The position numbers were made by a program, and so were the translations under genes. A DNA stretch of 64,000 nucleotides from Modestobacter sp. VKM Ac-2984 (GTDB lineage Bacteria; Actinomycetota; Actinomycetes; Mycobacteriales; Geodermatophilaceae), in assembly GCF_026967985.1 (NCBI RefSeq), contig NZ_JAPVBJ010000006.1, positions 124,001 through 188,000 on the forward strand, given 5' to 3'. Positions 17,327 through 25,091 of this stretch are shown here, one piece after another (within the stretch, counting starts at the first letter, position 1; each line of letters opens with the position of its first letter). Below the pieces are notes generated by a model. The model ran no database searches. It had not been told where the DNA came from and saw nothing but the letters and a program-made list of their open reading frames with translations.

Positions 17327-17356
17327 GGGACCACCGAGATGGCCATCGAGGGTCCT
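17327..17356. terminator. Imperfect hairpin between convergent genes
   Basis: An imperfect inverted repeat around the core GATGGCCATC (17338-17347), with outer GGGACC and GGTCC arms, lies between the phosphatase stop and the opposing acyl-CoA oxidase stop. It shares the ATGGCCAT core of the perfect palindrome at 10136. It is probably a bidirectional terminator. Confidence 0.4.
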
Positions 17357-17357
17357 C

Positions 17358-19415
17358 TTACTGGGCGGGGGCCATCTCCAGGTCGGTCGCGGTGGCGTCC
17401 TGCTGGGGCTGGGCCCCACCGGCGCGCAGCGCGGCGTCGTGCGCGGCCATCGTCTCCTGCCGGCCGGGCTCCTCGGCCACGATCGCGCAGTTGAGCCAGG
17501 CCTCGGGGACGGCGAAGGCGTCGACCAGGGTGCGCATGTGCGGCCGCAGCTCCTTGAGCAGGTCGTTGACCACCCCGGTGAGGGCCTTGGCCCGGGTAGG
17601 GGTGAGCCGGCCGTGCTCGAGGAACCAGCCCTTGTCGGCCTCGATGGTGCTCAGCGCGTAGAGGTCGCAGACCCGGGCCAGCAGCGCCTTCGCGGCCGGG
17701 TCGGGAGTGCGCTCGATGCCGGCGACGAAGGCCTCCAGCACCACCCGGTCGATGTGCGCCTCGGCCGCGGCGAGCACGTGGTCCTGCACGTCGTTGAAGA
17801 TCTCGAACGGCCGGTCCTTCTTGGCCGCGGCGCCGCCGCGCAGCCGCCGGATCGCGCTCTCCAGGACGTGCTTCTCGCGGTCCTCGAACGCGGCCAGCTG
17901 CCAACCTCGGTCCAGCATCGAGACGTCCTCGTCCCGGCCGGGCACGGCGTCGACCAGTCGCTGGATCAGCCCGCGGGCCGCCGTCCGCTCCAGCACCGTC
18001 TCGCGCACCTGCTCGGCGACGAACGCGGCCCGGCCCCAGCCGTCCAGTGAGCCGAACGCGTCCCGGTAGCCGGTGAGCAGGCCCTTGGCGACCAGCTGCA
18101 TCAGCACGGTGTTGTCGCCCTCGAAGGTGGTGAAGACGTCGGTGTCGGCCTTGAGCGTGGGCAGCCGGTTCTCCGCCAGGTAGCCAGCCCCGCCGCAGGC
18201 CTCGCGGCACAGCTGGATGGTCCGGGTGGCGTGCCAGGTGGTCACGGCCTTCAGCCCGGCCGCCCGGGACTCCAGCTCGCGCTGCGCGGCCTCGTCGACG
18301 TCCTCGCTCCCCAGCACGTCGTGCATGGTGGCGGTCAGCTCCTCCTGCGCGAAGCTCAGGGCGTAGGTCTTCGCCAGCGCCGGCAGCAGCTTGCGCTGGT
18401 GCACCAGGTAGTCGTTGATCACGACCTCCCGGTCCTCGCCGGGGGCGGAGAACTGGCGCCGGGTGTCGCCGTAGCGGACGGCGATCTCCAGGGCCACCTT
18501 CGTCGCTGACCCGGCCGAGCCGCCGACGCTGACCCGCCCGCGCACCAGGGTGCCGAGCATGGTGAAGAAGCGCCGGGTCTCGTTCTCGATCGAGCTGGTG
18601 TAGGTCCCGTCGGCGGCCACCTGGCCGTAGCGGTCGAGCAGCATGTCGCGCGGCACGGTGACGTGGTCGAAGGTCAGCCGCCCGTTGTCCACCCCGAGCA
18701 GCCCGGCCTTGGGGCCGTCGTCGCCGATCGTCACGCCGGGCACCGGGGCACCGTCGGCGTCCCGGATCGGGACGAGGAACGCGTGCACGCCCTTCCCCTC
18801 AGGTGCCTGTCCCTCGCCCTGGGTGACCAGCTGGGCGAAGACGACGGCCATCCGGCCGTCCTTCGCGGCGTTGCCGATGTAGTCCTTGCGGGCGGCCTCG
18901 TGCGGGGTGTGCAGGTCGAAGGTCTGCGTGGCCGGGTCGTAGGTGCAGGTGGTGCGCAGCTGCTGGACGTCGGAGCCGTGGCCGGTCTCGGTCATCGCGA
19001 AGCAGCCGGGCAGTGCGAAGCTCATGATGTCGGGCAGGTACCGGTCGTGCTGGCGCTTGGTGCCCAGCGCCTGCACCGCACCGCCGAACAGCCCCCACTG
19101 CACGCCGGCCTTGACCATCAGCGACAGGTCGGCCTGGGCGAGCATCTCGATGGCGGTGACCGAGCCGCCGGCGTCGTCCGCGCCGCCGTACTCGACGGGG
19201 AAGCCGAGGGAGACCCGGCCGGTGGTGGCCAGCTCCGCCGCCAGCGCGGTGATCCGTTCCCGCGCCTCGGTCATCGACTCGCCGTACACGGGGGCGTACC
19301 GGGCATCGCCGAGCTGCTCGCGGCTGTCCCGGCGGACCTGGGCCCAGCGGCCGTCGAGGACCTCGGTGAGCCGTGCGGCGTCGACCGGCGTCAGGGGGGT
19401 GGGGGTGCTGGTCAT
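17358..19415 (-). CDS. Acyl-CoA oxidase / dehydrogenase-like flavoprotein
   Basis: This 685-residue enzyme starts at ATG 19415 with GGAGGA upstream. The fold is acyl-CoA dehydrogenase: CFAMTETGHGSDVQ binds FAD and substrate, and the C-terminal part has CGGAGYL and FTTFEGDNTVLMQ. The extended length and the EGDN catalytic motif are those of acyl-CoA oxidases rather than the 380-residue dehydrogenases. It should introduce the trans-2 double bond in the first beta-oxidation step, passing electrons to oxygen or an unknown acceptor. Its ATG overlaps the TetR stop, so both are on one transcript. The thiolase/FabG/MaoC genes across the operator supply the remaining steps. Confidence 0.9.
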   Translation of the reverse strand: MTSTPTPLTPVDAARLTEVLDGRWAQVRRDSREQLGDARYAPVYGESMTEARERITALAAELATTGRVSLGFPVEYGGADDAGGSVTAIEMLAQADLSLMVKAGVQWGLFGGAVQALGTKRQHDRYLPDIMSFALPGCFAMTETGHGSDVQQLRTTCTYDPATQTFDLHTPHEAARKDYIGNAAKDGRMAVVFAQLVTQGEGQAPEGKGVHAFLVPIRDADGAPVPGVTIGDDGPKAGLLGVDNGRLTFDHVTVPRDMLLDRYGQVAADGTYTSSIENETRRFFTMLGTLVRGRVSVGGSAGSATKVALEIAVRYGDTRRQFSAPGEDREVVINDYLVHQRKLLPALAKTYALSFAQEELTATMHDVLGSEDVDEAAQRELESRAAGLKAVTTWHATRTIQLCREACGGAGYLAENRLPTLKADTDVFTTFEGDNTVLMQLVAKGLLTGYRDAFGSLDGWGRAAFVAEQVRETVLERTAARGLIQRLVDAVPGRDEDVSMLDRGWQLAAFEDREKHVLESAIRRLRGGAAAKKDRPFEIFNDVQDHVLAAAEAHIDRVVLEAFVAGIERTPDPAAKALLARVCDLYALSTIEADKGWFLEHGRLTPTRAKALTGVVNDLLKELRPHMRTLVDAFAVPEAWLNCAIVAEEPGRQETMAAHDAALRAGGAQPQQDATATDLEMAPAQ

Positions 19416-20092
19416 GATTCCTCCATCGGACTCGCGGGGGTCTGGGTTGAGGGCTCCGGGGTGACGACGCCACGCAGGCCCAGCCAGGCCAGGTCGGTGA
19501 GGTGGGTCGCCAGCTCGGCGCGGGGCATGGGGCGGTCCGCGCGCAACCACCAGTCGGCGGCGGCCCGGACCAGGCCGATCACGCCGTGCCCCCAGGGGGC
19601 GGCCGCGGCGGTGTCCCGTCCCGCGCTGGTCAGCGCTGCGCCGACCAGCGCACCCACCTCGTCGCCGACCAGGTCGGACAGGCTGCTGATCGGGTCGGCG
19701 TCGACCGGGTGGTCGACGAGCGCCTGCCCGACCACGAACCGGTAGACCTCCGGGTCGGCCTCGATGAAGGCCAGGTAGGTCTCCACGGCGGCGGTCACCA
19801 TCTGCCGCGGGTGGTCGCTGCTGCCCATCGCCTCGCGCAGCTTGCGGGTGAGCTGGGCCGCCACCCGTGCACAGACGGCGACGTAGAGCTCGCTGCGGTC
19901 GGCGAAGTGCCGGTAGACGACGGTCTTGCTGGTGCCGGCCTCGGCCGCGATCTCCTCCATGCCCACGCCGGCGCCGTGCTTGCCGACCGCGGCGAGCGTG
20001 GCGTCGACCAGCTGCTCGCGGCGCGCGCGGCGGTGCTCGTCCCAGCGGGAGTCCCGCCGATCCCGCCGGCCGGCCGCCGTCTCCATGTTCAC
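19412..20092 (-). CDS. TetR-family regulator of the beta-oxidation cluster
   Basis: This protein of about 226 residues has an N-terminal TetR helix-turn-helix (VGMEEIAAEAGTSKTVVYRHF) and a helical ligand domain. The start is GTG 20092 or ATG 20086. It is the first gene of a two-gene transcript with the acyl-CoA oxidase (4-base ATGA overlap). A perfect 8-bp inverted repeat lies just upstream, between it and the thiolase operon. It probably represses both transcripts and is released by a long-chain acyl-CoA or related ligand. Confidence 0.9.
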   Translation of the reverse strand: MNMETAAGRRDRRDSRWDEHRRARREQLVDATLAAVGKHGAGVGMEEIAAEAGTSKTVVYRHFADRSELYVAVCARVAAQLTRKLREAMGSSDHPRQMVTAAVETYLAFIEADPEVYRFVVGQALVDHPVDADPISSLSDLVGDEVGALVGAALTSAGRDTAAAAPWGHGVIGLVRAAADWWLRADRPMPRAELATHLTDLAWLGLRGVVTPEPSTQTPASPMEES

Positions 20093-20099
20093 GACACCG

Positions 20100-20125
20100 A
20101 CGGTACCTGATACTCTCGGTACCGT
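20100..20125. promoter_or_regulatory. Operator-like inverted repeat for the TetR regulator
   Basis: ACGGTACC (20100-20107) and its exact complement GGTACCGT (20118-20125) are separated by 10 bp. The site begins eight bases from the TetR start codon and lies in the divergent promoter region shared with the thiolase operon. The size and symmetry suit a TetR dimer pair. TACTCT within the spacer could be part of a -10 element, which would allow direct occlusion. Confidence 0.7.
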
Positions 20126-20149
20126 TCAGTCTGTCCCGCATCGACTGCC

Positions 20150-20185
20150 CCCGAGGGGCCAAAGTCGCGACTTTGGCCCCTCGGG
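20150..20185. repeat. Perfect 36-bp palindrome, GGCCAAAGTCGCGACTTTGGCC family
   Basis: This perfect inverted repeat is centred at 20167/20168 and has flanking CCCGAGG/CCTCGGG arms. It is the same element as the imperfect copy at 9134-9169, but here it lies in the 5' region of the thiolase gene, 17 bases before the start codon. It therefore cannot be a simple end-of-gene terminator for a co-directional gene. It might attenuate leader transcription or be a mobile palindromic repeat. Confidence 0.88.
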
Positions 20186-20202
20186 TGTTCCTGGAGGTCC
20201 CC

Positions 20203-21486
20203 ATGGCACCGCAGACTCGGAAGGCCGCGATCGTCGGCGGCAACCGCATCCCGTTCGCCCGCTCCAACGGCGCCTACGCCCGGGCGAGCAACCAGGACAT
20301 GCTCACCGCCACCCTCGACGGGCTCGTCGCCCGTTTCGGGCTGCAGGGTCAGCAGGTGGGTGAGGTGGCCGCCGGCGCCGTCCTGAAGCACGCCCGCGAC
20401 TTCAACCTCACCCGGGAGAGCGTGCTGGGCTCCCGGCTGTCGGCCGCGACGCCGGCCTACGACGTCCAGCAGGCCTGCGGCACCGGCCTGGAGGCGGCCG
20501 TCCTGGTCGCCAACAAGATCGCCCTGGGGCAGCTCGAGTCCGGCATCGCCGGGGGCGTCGACACCACCTCCGACGCGCCGATGGCGCTGAACGAGGACAT
20601 GCGGCGGGTGCTGCTGGCGGTCAACAACGCGAAGACGCTGCAGCAGCGGCTCTCGGCGCTGGCGGGGATCCGGCCCGGGCAGCTGGTCCCCGAGGTCCCC
20701 CGCAACGCCGAGCCGCGCACCGGCCTGGCGATGGGCGACCACGCAGCCATCACCGCCGCGGAGTGGGAGATCGGCCGGGAGGAGCAGGACGAGCTCACCG
20801 TCCGCTCGCACCACAACCTCGCCGCGGCCTACGACCGTGGTTTCTTCGACGACCTGGTGACGCCGTTCCTCGGCCTCACCCGCGACCAGAACCTGCGCCC
20901 GGACACCTCGGTGGAGAAGCTGGCGAAGCTGAAGCCGGTGTTCGGGCAGGGCGAGGGCGCCACGATGACGGCGGGCAACTCCACCCCGCTGACCGACGGT
21001 GCCTCCGCCGTCCTGCTCGCCTCCGACGAGTGGGCCGCCGAGCACGACCTGCCGGTGCTGGCCCACCTGGTCGACGCGCAGACCGCCGCCGTCGACTACG
21101 TGCACGGCGGCGAGGGGCTGCTGATGGCCCCGGCCTACGCGGTGCCGGTGCTGCTGGCCCGCAACGGGCTGACCCTGCAGGACTTCGACTTCTACGAGGT
21201 CCACGAGGCGTTCGCCTCCACGGTGCTCGCGACGCTGAAGGCCTGGGAGAGCCCCGAGTACTGCAAGGAGAAGCTCGGGCTGGACGCGCCGCTGGGCTCG
21301 ATCGACCGGGCCAAGCTCAACGTGCACGGCTCGTCGCTGGCCGCCGGGCACCCCTTCGCCGCAACCGGTGGCCGGATCGTCGCGACGCTGGCCAAGACGC
21401 TGCACGAGGCAGGACCCGGCAAGCGCGGCCTGATCTCCATCTGCGCCGCCGGTGGCCAGGGCGTCGTCGCCATCCTCGAGTCCTGA
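20203..21486 (+). CDS. Acetyl-CoA acyltransferase (thiolase), FadI/FadA2-like
   Basis: This 427-residue thiolase has the nucleophilic Cys in QQACGTGLEAA near residue 91, the His in YEVHEAFAS, GHPFAATGGR and the second Cys in ISICAAGGQG. The full catalytic set is thus present. It starts at ATG 20203 with GGAGG five bases upstream. The length and internal motifs fit the FadI/FadA2 group, which cleaves 3-ketoacyl-CoA. The order thiolase, high-molecular-weight FabG, MaoC dehydratase matches the mycobacterial fadA2-fabG4-htdX neighbourhood. It is regulated with its divergent TetR. Confidence 0.93.
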   Translation: MAPQTRKAAIVGGNRIPFARSNGAYARASNQDMLTATLDGLVARFGLQGQQVGEVAAGAVLKHARDFNLTRESVLGSRLSAATPAYDVQQACGTGLEAAVLVANKIALGQLESGIAGGVDTTSDAPMALNEDMRRVLLAVNNAKTLQQRLSALAGIRPGQLVPEVPRNAEPRTGLAMGDHAAITAAEWEIGREEQDELTVRSHHNLAAAYDRGFFDDLVTPFLGLTRDQNLRPDTSVEKLAKLKPVFGQGEGATMTAGNSTPLTDGASAVLLASDEWAAEHDLPVLAHLVDAQTAAVDYVHGGEGLLMAPAYAVPVLLARNGLTLQDFDFYEVHEAFASTVLATLKAWESPEYCKEKLGLDAPLGSIDRAKLNVHGSSLAAGHPFAATGGRIVATLAKTLHEAGPGKRGLISICAAGGQGVVAILES

Positions 21487-21526
21487 TCCCCGCCCCCTGC
21501 GAGTGCACGTCCCTGAGGAGAAACCC

Positions 21527-22882
21527 ATGAGCGACTGGTACCGCGACTTCGCCAACTCCGGCCTCGGCACGACCATCACCAAGCAGCTGGGCCTGCCCCG
21601 CCCGGCGGAGCTGCGCCGGTACGAGCCCGGGCAGCCGCTGCTCCCGGGCCCGGCGGTGGTCGGGTCGGCCGGCGAGGGCCGGCTGCGGGAGGAGGTCACC
21701 GGACTGCTGCGCGACGCCGGGGTGACCGTCGTGTCCCCGGTCGCCGCCGACGGCTCGACCGACGGGGAGCGGCTGGCAGCGGTCCTGCTCGACGCCACCG
21801 GGCTGACCGGTCCGGCCGACCTGGCCGCGGCCCACGACTTCCTCGCCCCCGCGCTCAAGCGGTTGCGGCCGTCGGGCCGGGTGCTGGTGCTGGCCGACCC
21901 GCCGGCGGAGACGTCGTCCCCGGCCCAGGCGGCCGCCCGGCAGGCGCTGGAGGGGCTGGTCCGCTCGCTGGCCAAGGAGCTGCGCAGCGGCTCGACGGCG
22001 AACCTGGTGCACGTGCCCCTGGGCGCGGAGGCCTCGCTGGCCAGTCCGCTGCGGTTCTTCCTCTCCGGCCGGTCGGCCTACGTCGACGGCCAGGTGCTCG
22101 CCGTCACGACCGCCGACCTGCCCACCGGCGAGGACGTCGACCGGCCGCTGGCGGGCAAGGTCGCCGTGGTGACCGGGGCCGCGCGCGGGATCGGTGCGGC
22201 CATCGCCCGGGTGCTGGCCCGGGACGGCGCCCACGTCGTCGCCGTCGACGTGCCGGCGGCCGGGGAGCAGCTGGCCGAGGTCGCCAACGAGGTCGGCGGG
22301 ACGGCGGTGGCGCTGGACATCACCGGCGCCGACGCCGGCCCGCGGCTGGCCGCCCAGCTGGTGGCCCGGCACGGCGGGGTGGACGTCGTCGTCCACAACG
22401 CCGGCATCACCCGGGACAAGCTGCTGGTCAACATGGACGCCGCCCGGTGGAACTCGGTGATGGCGGTGAACCTGCAGGCGCAGCTGGACATCACCCAGGC
22501 GCTGCTGGACACCGAGGGGGCGCTGAAGCCGGGGGCCCGGGTGGTCAGCGTGAGCTCGCAGTCCGGCATCGCCGGCAACCGCGGGCAGACCAACTACGCG
22601 GCCTCCAAGGCCGGGGTCATCGGCATGGTGCGCAGCTGGGCGCCGGAGTTCGCCGAGCGCGGGGCCACGATCAACGCCGTCGCGCCGGGGTTCATCGTCA
22701 CCGAGATGACCGCGACGATGCCGCTGGGCACCCGCGAGGTCGGCTCCCGGCTCAACTCGCTGCAGCAGGGGGGCCTGCCGGTCGACGTCGCCGAGACGAT
22801 CGCCTGGCTGGCCCAGCCGGGCAGCGCCGGGGTCAACGGCCAGGTCGTCCGGGTCTGCGGCCAGTCGCTGCTGGGGGCCTGA
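21527..22882 (+). CDS. High-molecular-weight 3-oxoacyl reductase (FabG4-like)
   Basis: This 451-residue protein has an N-terminal flavodoxin-like domain of about 200 residues without obvious catalytic residues and a C-terminal short-chain dehydrogenase domain. The Rossmann motif is GAARGIGAA (about residue 220). HNAGITRDK follows, and the catalytic Ser and YxxxK lie in SVSSQSGIAGNRGQTNYAASK. This is the architecture of FabG4, which uses NAD(H) and reduces 3-ketoacyl-CoA or works in reverse in beta-oxidation. GAGGAG lies upstream of the ATG. It is followed after one base by the dehydratase gene. Confidence 0.92.
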   Translation: MSDWYRDFANSGLGTTITKQLGLPRPAELRRYEPGQPLLPGPAVVGSAGEGRLREEVTGLLRDAGVTVVSPVAADGSTDGERLAAVLLDATGLTGPADLAAAHDFLAPALKRLRPSGRVLVLADPPAETSSPAQAAARQALEGLVRSLAKELRSGSTANLVHVPLGAEASLASPLRFFLSGRSAYVDGQVLAVTTADLPTGEDVDRPLAGKVAVVTGAARGIGAAIARVLARDGAHVVAVDVPAAGEQLAEVANEVGGTAVALDITGADAGPRLAAQLVARHGGVDVVVHNAGITRDKLLVNMDAARWNSVMAVNLQAQLDITQALLDTEGALKPGARVVSVSSQSGIAGNRGQTNYAASKAGVIGMVRSWAPEFAERGATINAVAPGFIVTEMTATMPLGTREVGSRLNSLQQGGLPVDVAETIAWLAQPGSAGVNGQVVRVCGQSLLGA

Positions 22883-22883
22883 C

Positions 22884-23738
22884 GTGACGCGCACCGTGCT
22901 CGACGCCCCGCCGGCGATGCCGGCCCTGTTCGCCCGGGCCGCGCTCACCGCGCGTGGCCGGGGCGGCGACCTGCCCGACACCCGGCTGGCCCGGGTCGGC
23001 GTCGAGGTCGATCCGGCGCACCTGGCGGACTACGCCCGGGTCTGCCGGTTCCCGCTCGCCGACAGCCTGCCGGTGACCTACCCGCACCTGCTCGCCTTCC
23101 CGCTGCAGGTGGCGCTGATGACCGACCGGGCGTTCCCGCTCGCACTGCCCGGTCTGGTGCACGTGCGCAACCGGATCGAGCAGCTCGCGCCGATCGGCAC
23201 CGGCTCTGCGCTGGACGTCGAGGTGTGGGCCGAGCGGTTCGCCACGCACCGCAGCGGGGCGACCGTCGACCTGGTGGCGTCGGTGCGCAGCGGCGGCGAC
23301 GAGGTGTGGCGTGGCCGGTCGACCTACCTGGCCCGCGGGGCGAGTGCGCCGGAGGGTGCGCCGGAGGCCGACGTCGAGGTCCCGGTGGGCGAGGTCGAGC
23401 GGGTCAGCGCCCGCTGGCGGGTGCCCGACGACGCCGGACGGCGGTACGCGAAGGTCTCCGGCGACGTGAACCCGATCCACCTCTCCGGGCTGACCGCCAA
23501 GGCGTTCGGCTTCAAGCGGGCGATCGCGCACGGGATGTGGGTGAAGGCCCGGGGCCTGGCAGCGCTGTCCGGGCGGTTGCCGGACGCGGTGAGCGTGGAC
23601 GTCGGCTTCCGCAAGCCGCTGTTCCTGCCCTCGACCGTCGCCCTCGCCACCTCGCCCGTGGACGGCGGCTGGGACTGGGCCGTCCGCGGCGAGAAGAGCG
23701 GCGTCGAGCACGTGGTGGGCGTCGTCCGCCCGGTGTGA
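22884..23738 (+). CDS. MaoC-like (R)-specific enoyl-CoA hydratase, double hotdog
   Basis: This 284-residue protein starts with GTG one base after the reductase stop. The C-terminal hotdog holds the hydratase-2 signature, with catalytic Asp and His in SGDVNPIHLS and the following IAHGMW. The N-terminal half is a degenerate hotdog, as in mycobacterial HtdX/Rv0241c-type enzymes. It should hydrate trans-2-enoyl thioesters to (R)-3-hydroxyacyl thioesters and so connects the oxidase to the FabG4-like reductase and thiolase. Confidence 0.9.
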   Translation: MTRTVLDAPPAMPALFARAALTARGRGGDLPDTRLARVGVEVDPAHLADYARVCRFPLADSLPVTYPHLLAFPLQVALMTDRAFPLALPGLVHVRNRIEQLAPIGTGSALDVEVWAERFATHRSGATVDLVASVRSGGDEVWRGRSTYLARGASAPEGAPEADVEVPVGEVERVSARWRVPDDAGRRYAKVSGDVNPIHLSGLTAKAFGFKRAIAHGMWVKARGLAALSGRLPDAVSVDVGFRKPLFLPSTVALATSPVDGGWDWAVRGEKSGVEHVVGVVRPV

Positions 23739-23910
23739 CCGAGGACCCGGACGACGATCCGAGTCGATCCGTGCGGCCGCGCCGTCCAGGAGCGGCGGCG
23801 CGCCTCACCAGTGCCCATCCGTCACACCGACCGCGTCGTGCGCGGAGAACCCCCGCCGGGCACCTAGCCTCCCGGAGAGCAAGGTGCAGCCGAGCGAACC
23901 GGGGGAGTTC

Positions 23911-24897
23911 ATGGCCGACCCGGAGTGGCGCCGCGAGAACGACATCGAGGACACCCAGCGCTGGCAGCGGATCCCGGACCTGGTCCCGGTGCCGCCGGCC
24001 GGGGGCACGGTCGCCGCTGGGGCGCGGATCGCCGTGGCCGAGCCCCGGAGGACGCCGGAGTGGCTGTTCGACTCGGAGCCCTCCACCGGGGACGAGCCCG
24101 AGGACGAGGCCCTGGAGGAGCACGAGCACGGGTCGACTCCGCAGAAGGTGCGGGAGCCGGTCTGGCTGGTGCTGACCCGCGGGGCCGGCGAGCTGATGGT
24201 GACCGTGGGGCTGGTCCTGCTGCTGTTCGTCGTCTACGAGGTCTACGTCACCGATCTGCTCAACGACCGCCGGCAGGACCAGCTGACCGAGGAGATCCGC
24301 GACGTCTGGGCAGACGCCCCGGAGCCCACGGCCGTGCTCCCGGTGCTCGTCGAGCCGGCGGCCGGCGAGCCGCTGGCGGTGCTGCGCATCCCGCGGCTGG
24401 GCGAGGACTACCAGCAGGTCGTCCTGCAGGGGACCGACGAGGCCCAGCTGTCGCAGGGACCGGGGCACTACGCCGGGACGGCGATGCCCGGGCAGCCCGG
24501 CAACCTGGCCGTGGCCGGGCACCGGGTGGGCAAGGGATCCCCGTTCATGGACCTGGACCAGCTCCGGCCGGGGGACCCGATCGTGATGGAGACCGCGGAC
24601 GCGTGGTTCGTGTACCGGGTGCTCGGCGACCCGGCCACCGGCGACTTCACCACCGACCCCAGCGGGATCCCCGGCCAGCAGATCGTCCGGCCGTCCGACG
24701 TCGACGTCATCGCCCCGACGCCGGGCGCTGCCGGTGTGGCGCCGTCGGGGACGTACCTGACCCTGACCACCTGCCACCCGAAGTACTCCGCGCGGCAGCG
24801 CCTGATCGTGCACGCCGGCCTGGACGGCGCCCCGGTCGCCAAGGTCGATGCGCCCGACGGCCCGCCGGCGCTGCTCGAGGGCGGAGAGGACTCCTGA
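23911..24897 (+). CDS. Class E sortase
   Basis: This protein of about 328 residues has an acidic cytoplasmic N-terminus of roughly 90 residues, one membrane helix (ELMVTVGLVLLLFVVYEVYV) and an extracellular sortase domain. The catalytic His lies in AVAGHRVGKG, the Cys in LTLTTCHP and the Arg in YSARQRL. The TLTTC motif is typical of class E, which anchors LAxTG proteins in high-GC Gram-positives. ATG 23911 follows GGGGGAG, and a TAGCCT -10 element lies about 40 bases upstream. A GTG at 23884 with its own GGAG is a fair alternative. No substrate gene is adjacent. Confidence 0.9.
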   Translation: MADPEWRRENDIEDTQRWQRIPDLVPVPPAGGTVAAGARIAVAEPRRTPEWLFDSEPSTGDEPEDEALEEHEHGSTPQKVREPVWLVLTRGAGELMVTVGLVLLLFVVYEVYVTDLLNDRRQDQLTEEIRDVWADAPEPTAVLPVLVEPAAGEPLAVLRIPRLGEDYQQVVLQGTDEAQLSQGPGHYAGTAMPGQPGNLAVAGHRVGKGSPFMDLDQLRPGDPIVMETADAWFVYRVLGDPATGDFTTDPSGIPGQQIVRPSDVDVIAPTPGAAGVAPSGTYLTLTTCHPKYSARQRLIVHAGLDGAPVAKVDAPDGPPALLEGGEDS

Positions 24898-25055
24898 TGT
24901 ACGGCTGGATCTGGCGCAGCCTCCCGGGTGGGCGGACGAGCAAGGCGCTGCTCTCCCTGTTCCTGGTGCTCGCCGTCTGCGCGTTGCTGCTGCTCGTCGT
25001 CTTCCCGTGGGCGGAGCCGATGCTCCCGTGGAACGACGTGACCATCGACCAGTGA
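24897..25055 (+). CDS. Small membrane protein linked to sortase E
   Basis: This 52-residue protein starts MYGWIWRSLPGG, has one hydrophobic helix of about 22 residues and ends PWAEPMLPWNDVTIDQ. Its ATG overlaps the sortase stop by one base (TGATG), so it is translationally coupled. Small proteins of this pattern (MYGW... followed by a TM and an acidic VD/ID tail) are, as I recall, conserved next to class E sortases in actinobacteria. The function is unknown; an accessory or assembly factor is plausible. Confidence 0.82.
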   Translation: MYGWIWRSLPGGRTSKALLSLFLVLAVCALLLLVVFPWAEPMLPWNDVTIDQ

Positions 25056-25074
25056 GCCGCCCGGCGAGGTGACG

Positions 25075-25091
25075 CGCCCACGCCGTGGGCG
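25075..25091. terminator. Hairpin between convergent genes
   Basis: A 7-bp stem (CGCCCAC with GTGGGCG) with a 3-nt loop lies in the 36-bp gap between the small membrane protein and the opposing DgcN-like gene. It is probably a bidirectional terminator. Confidence 0.5.
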
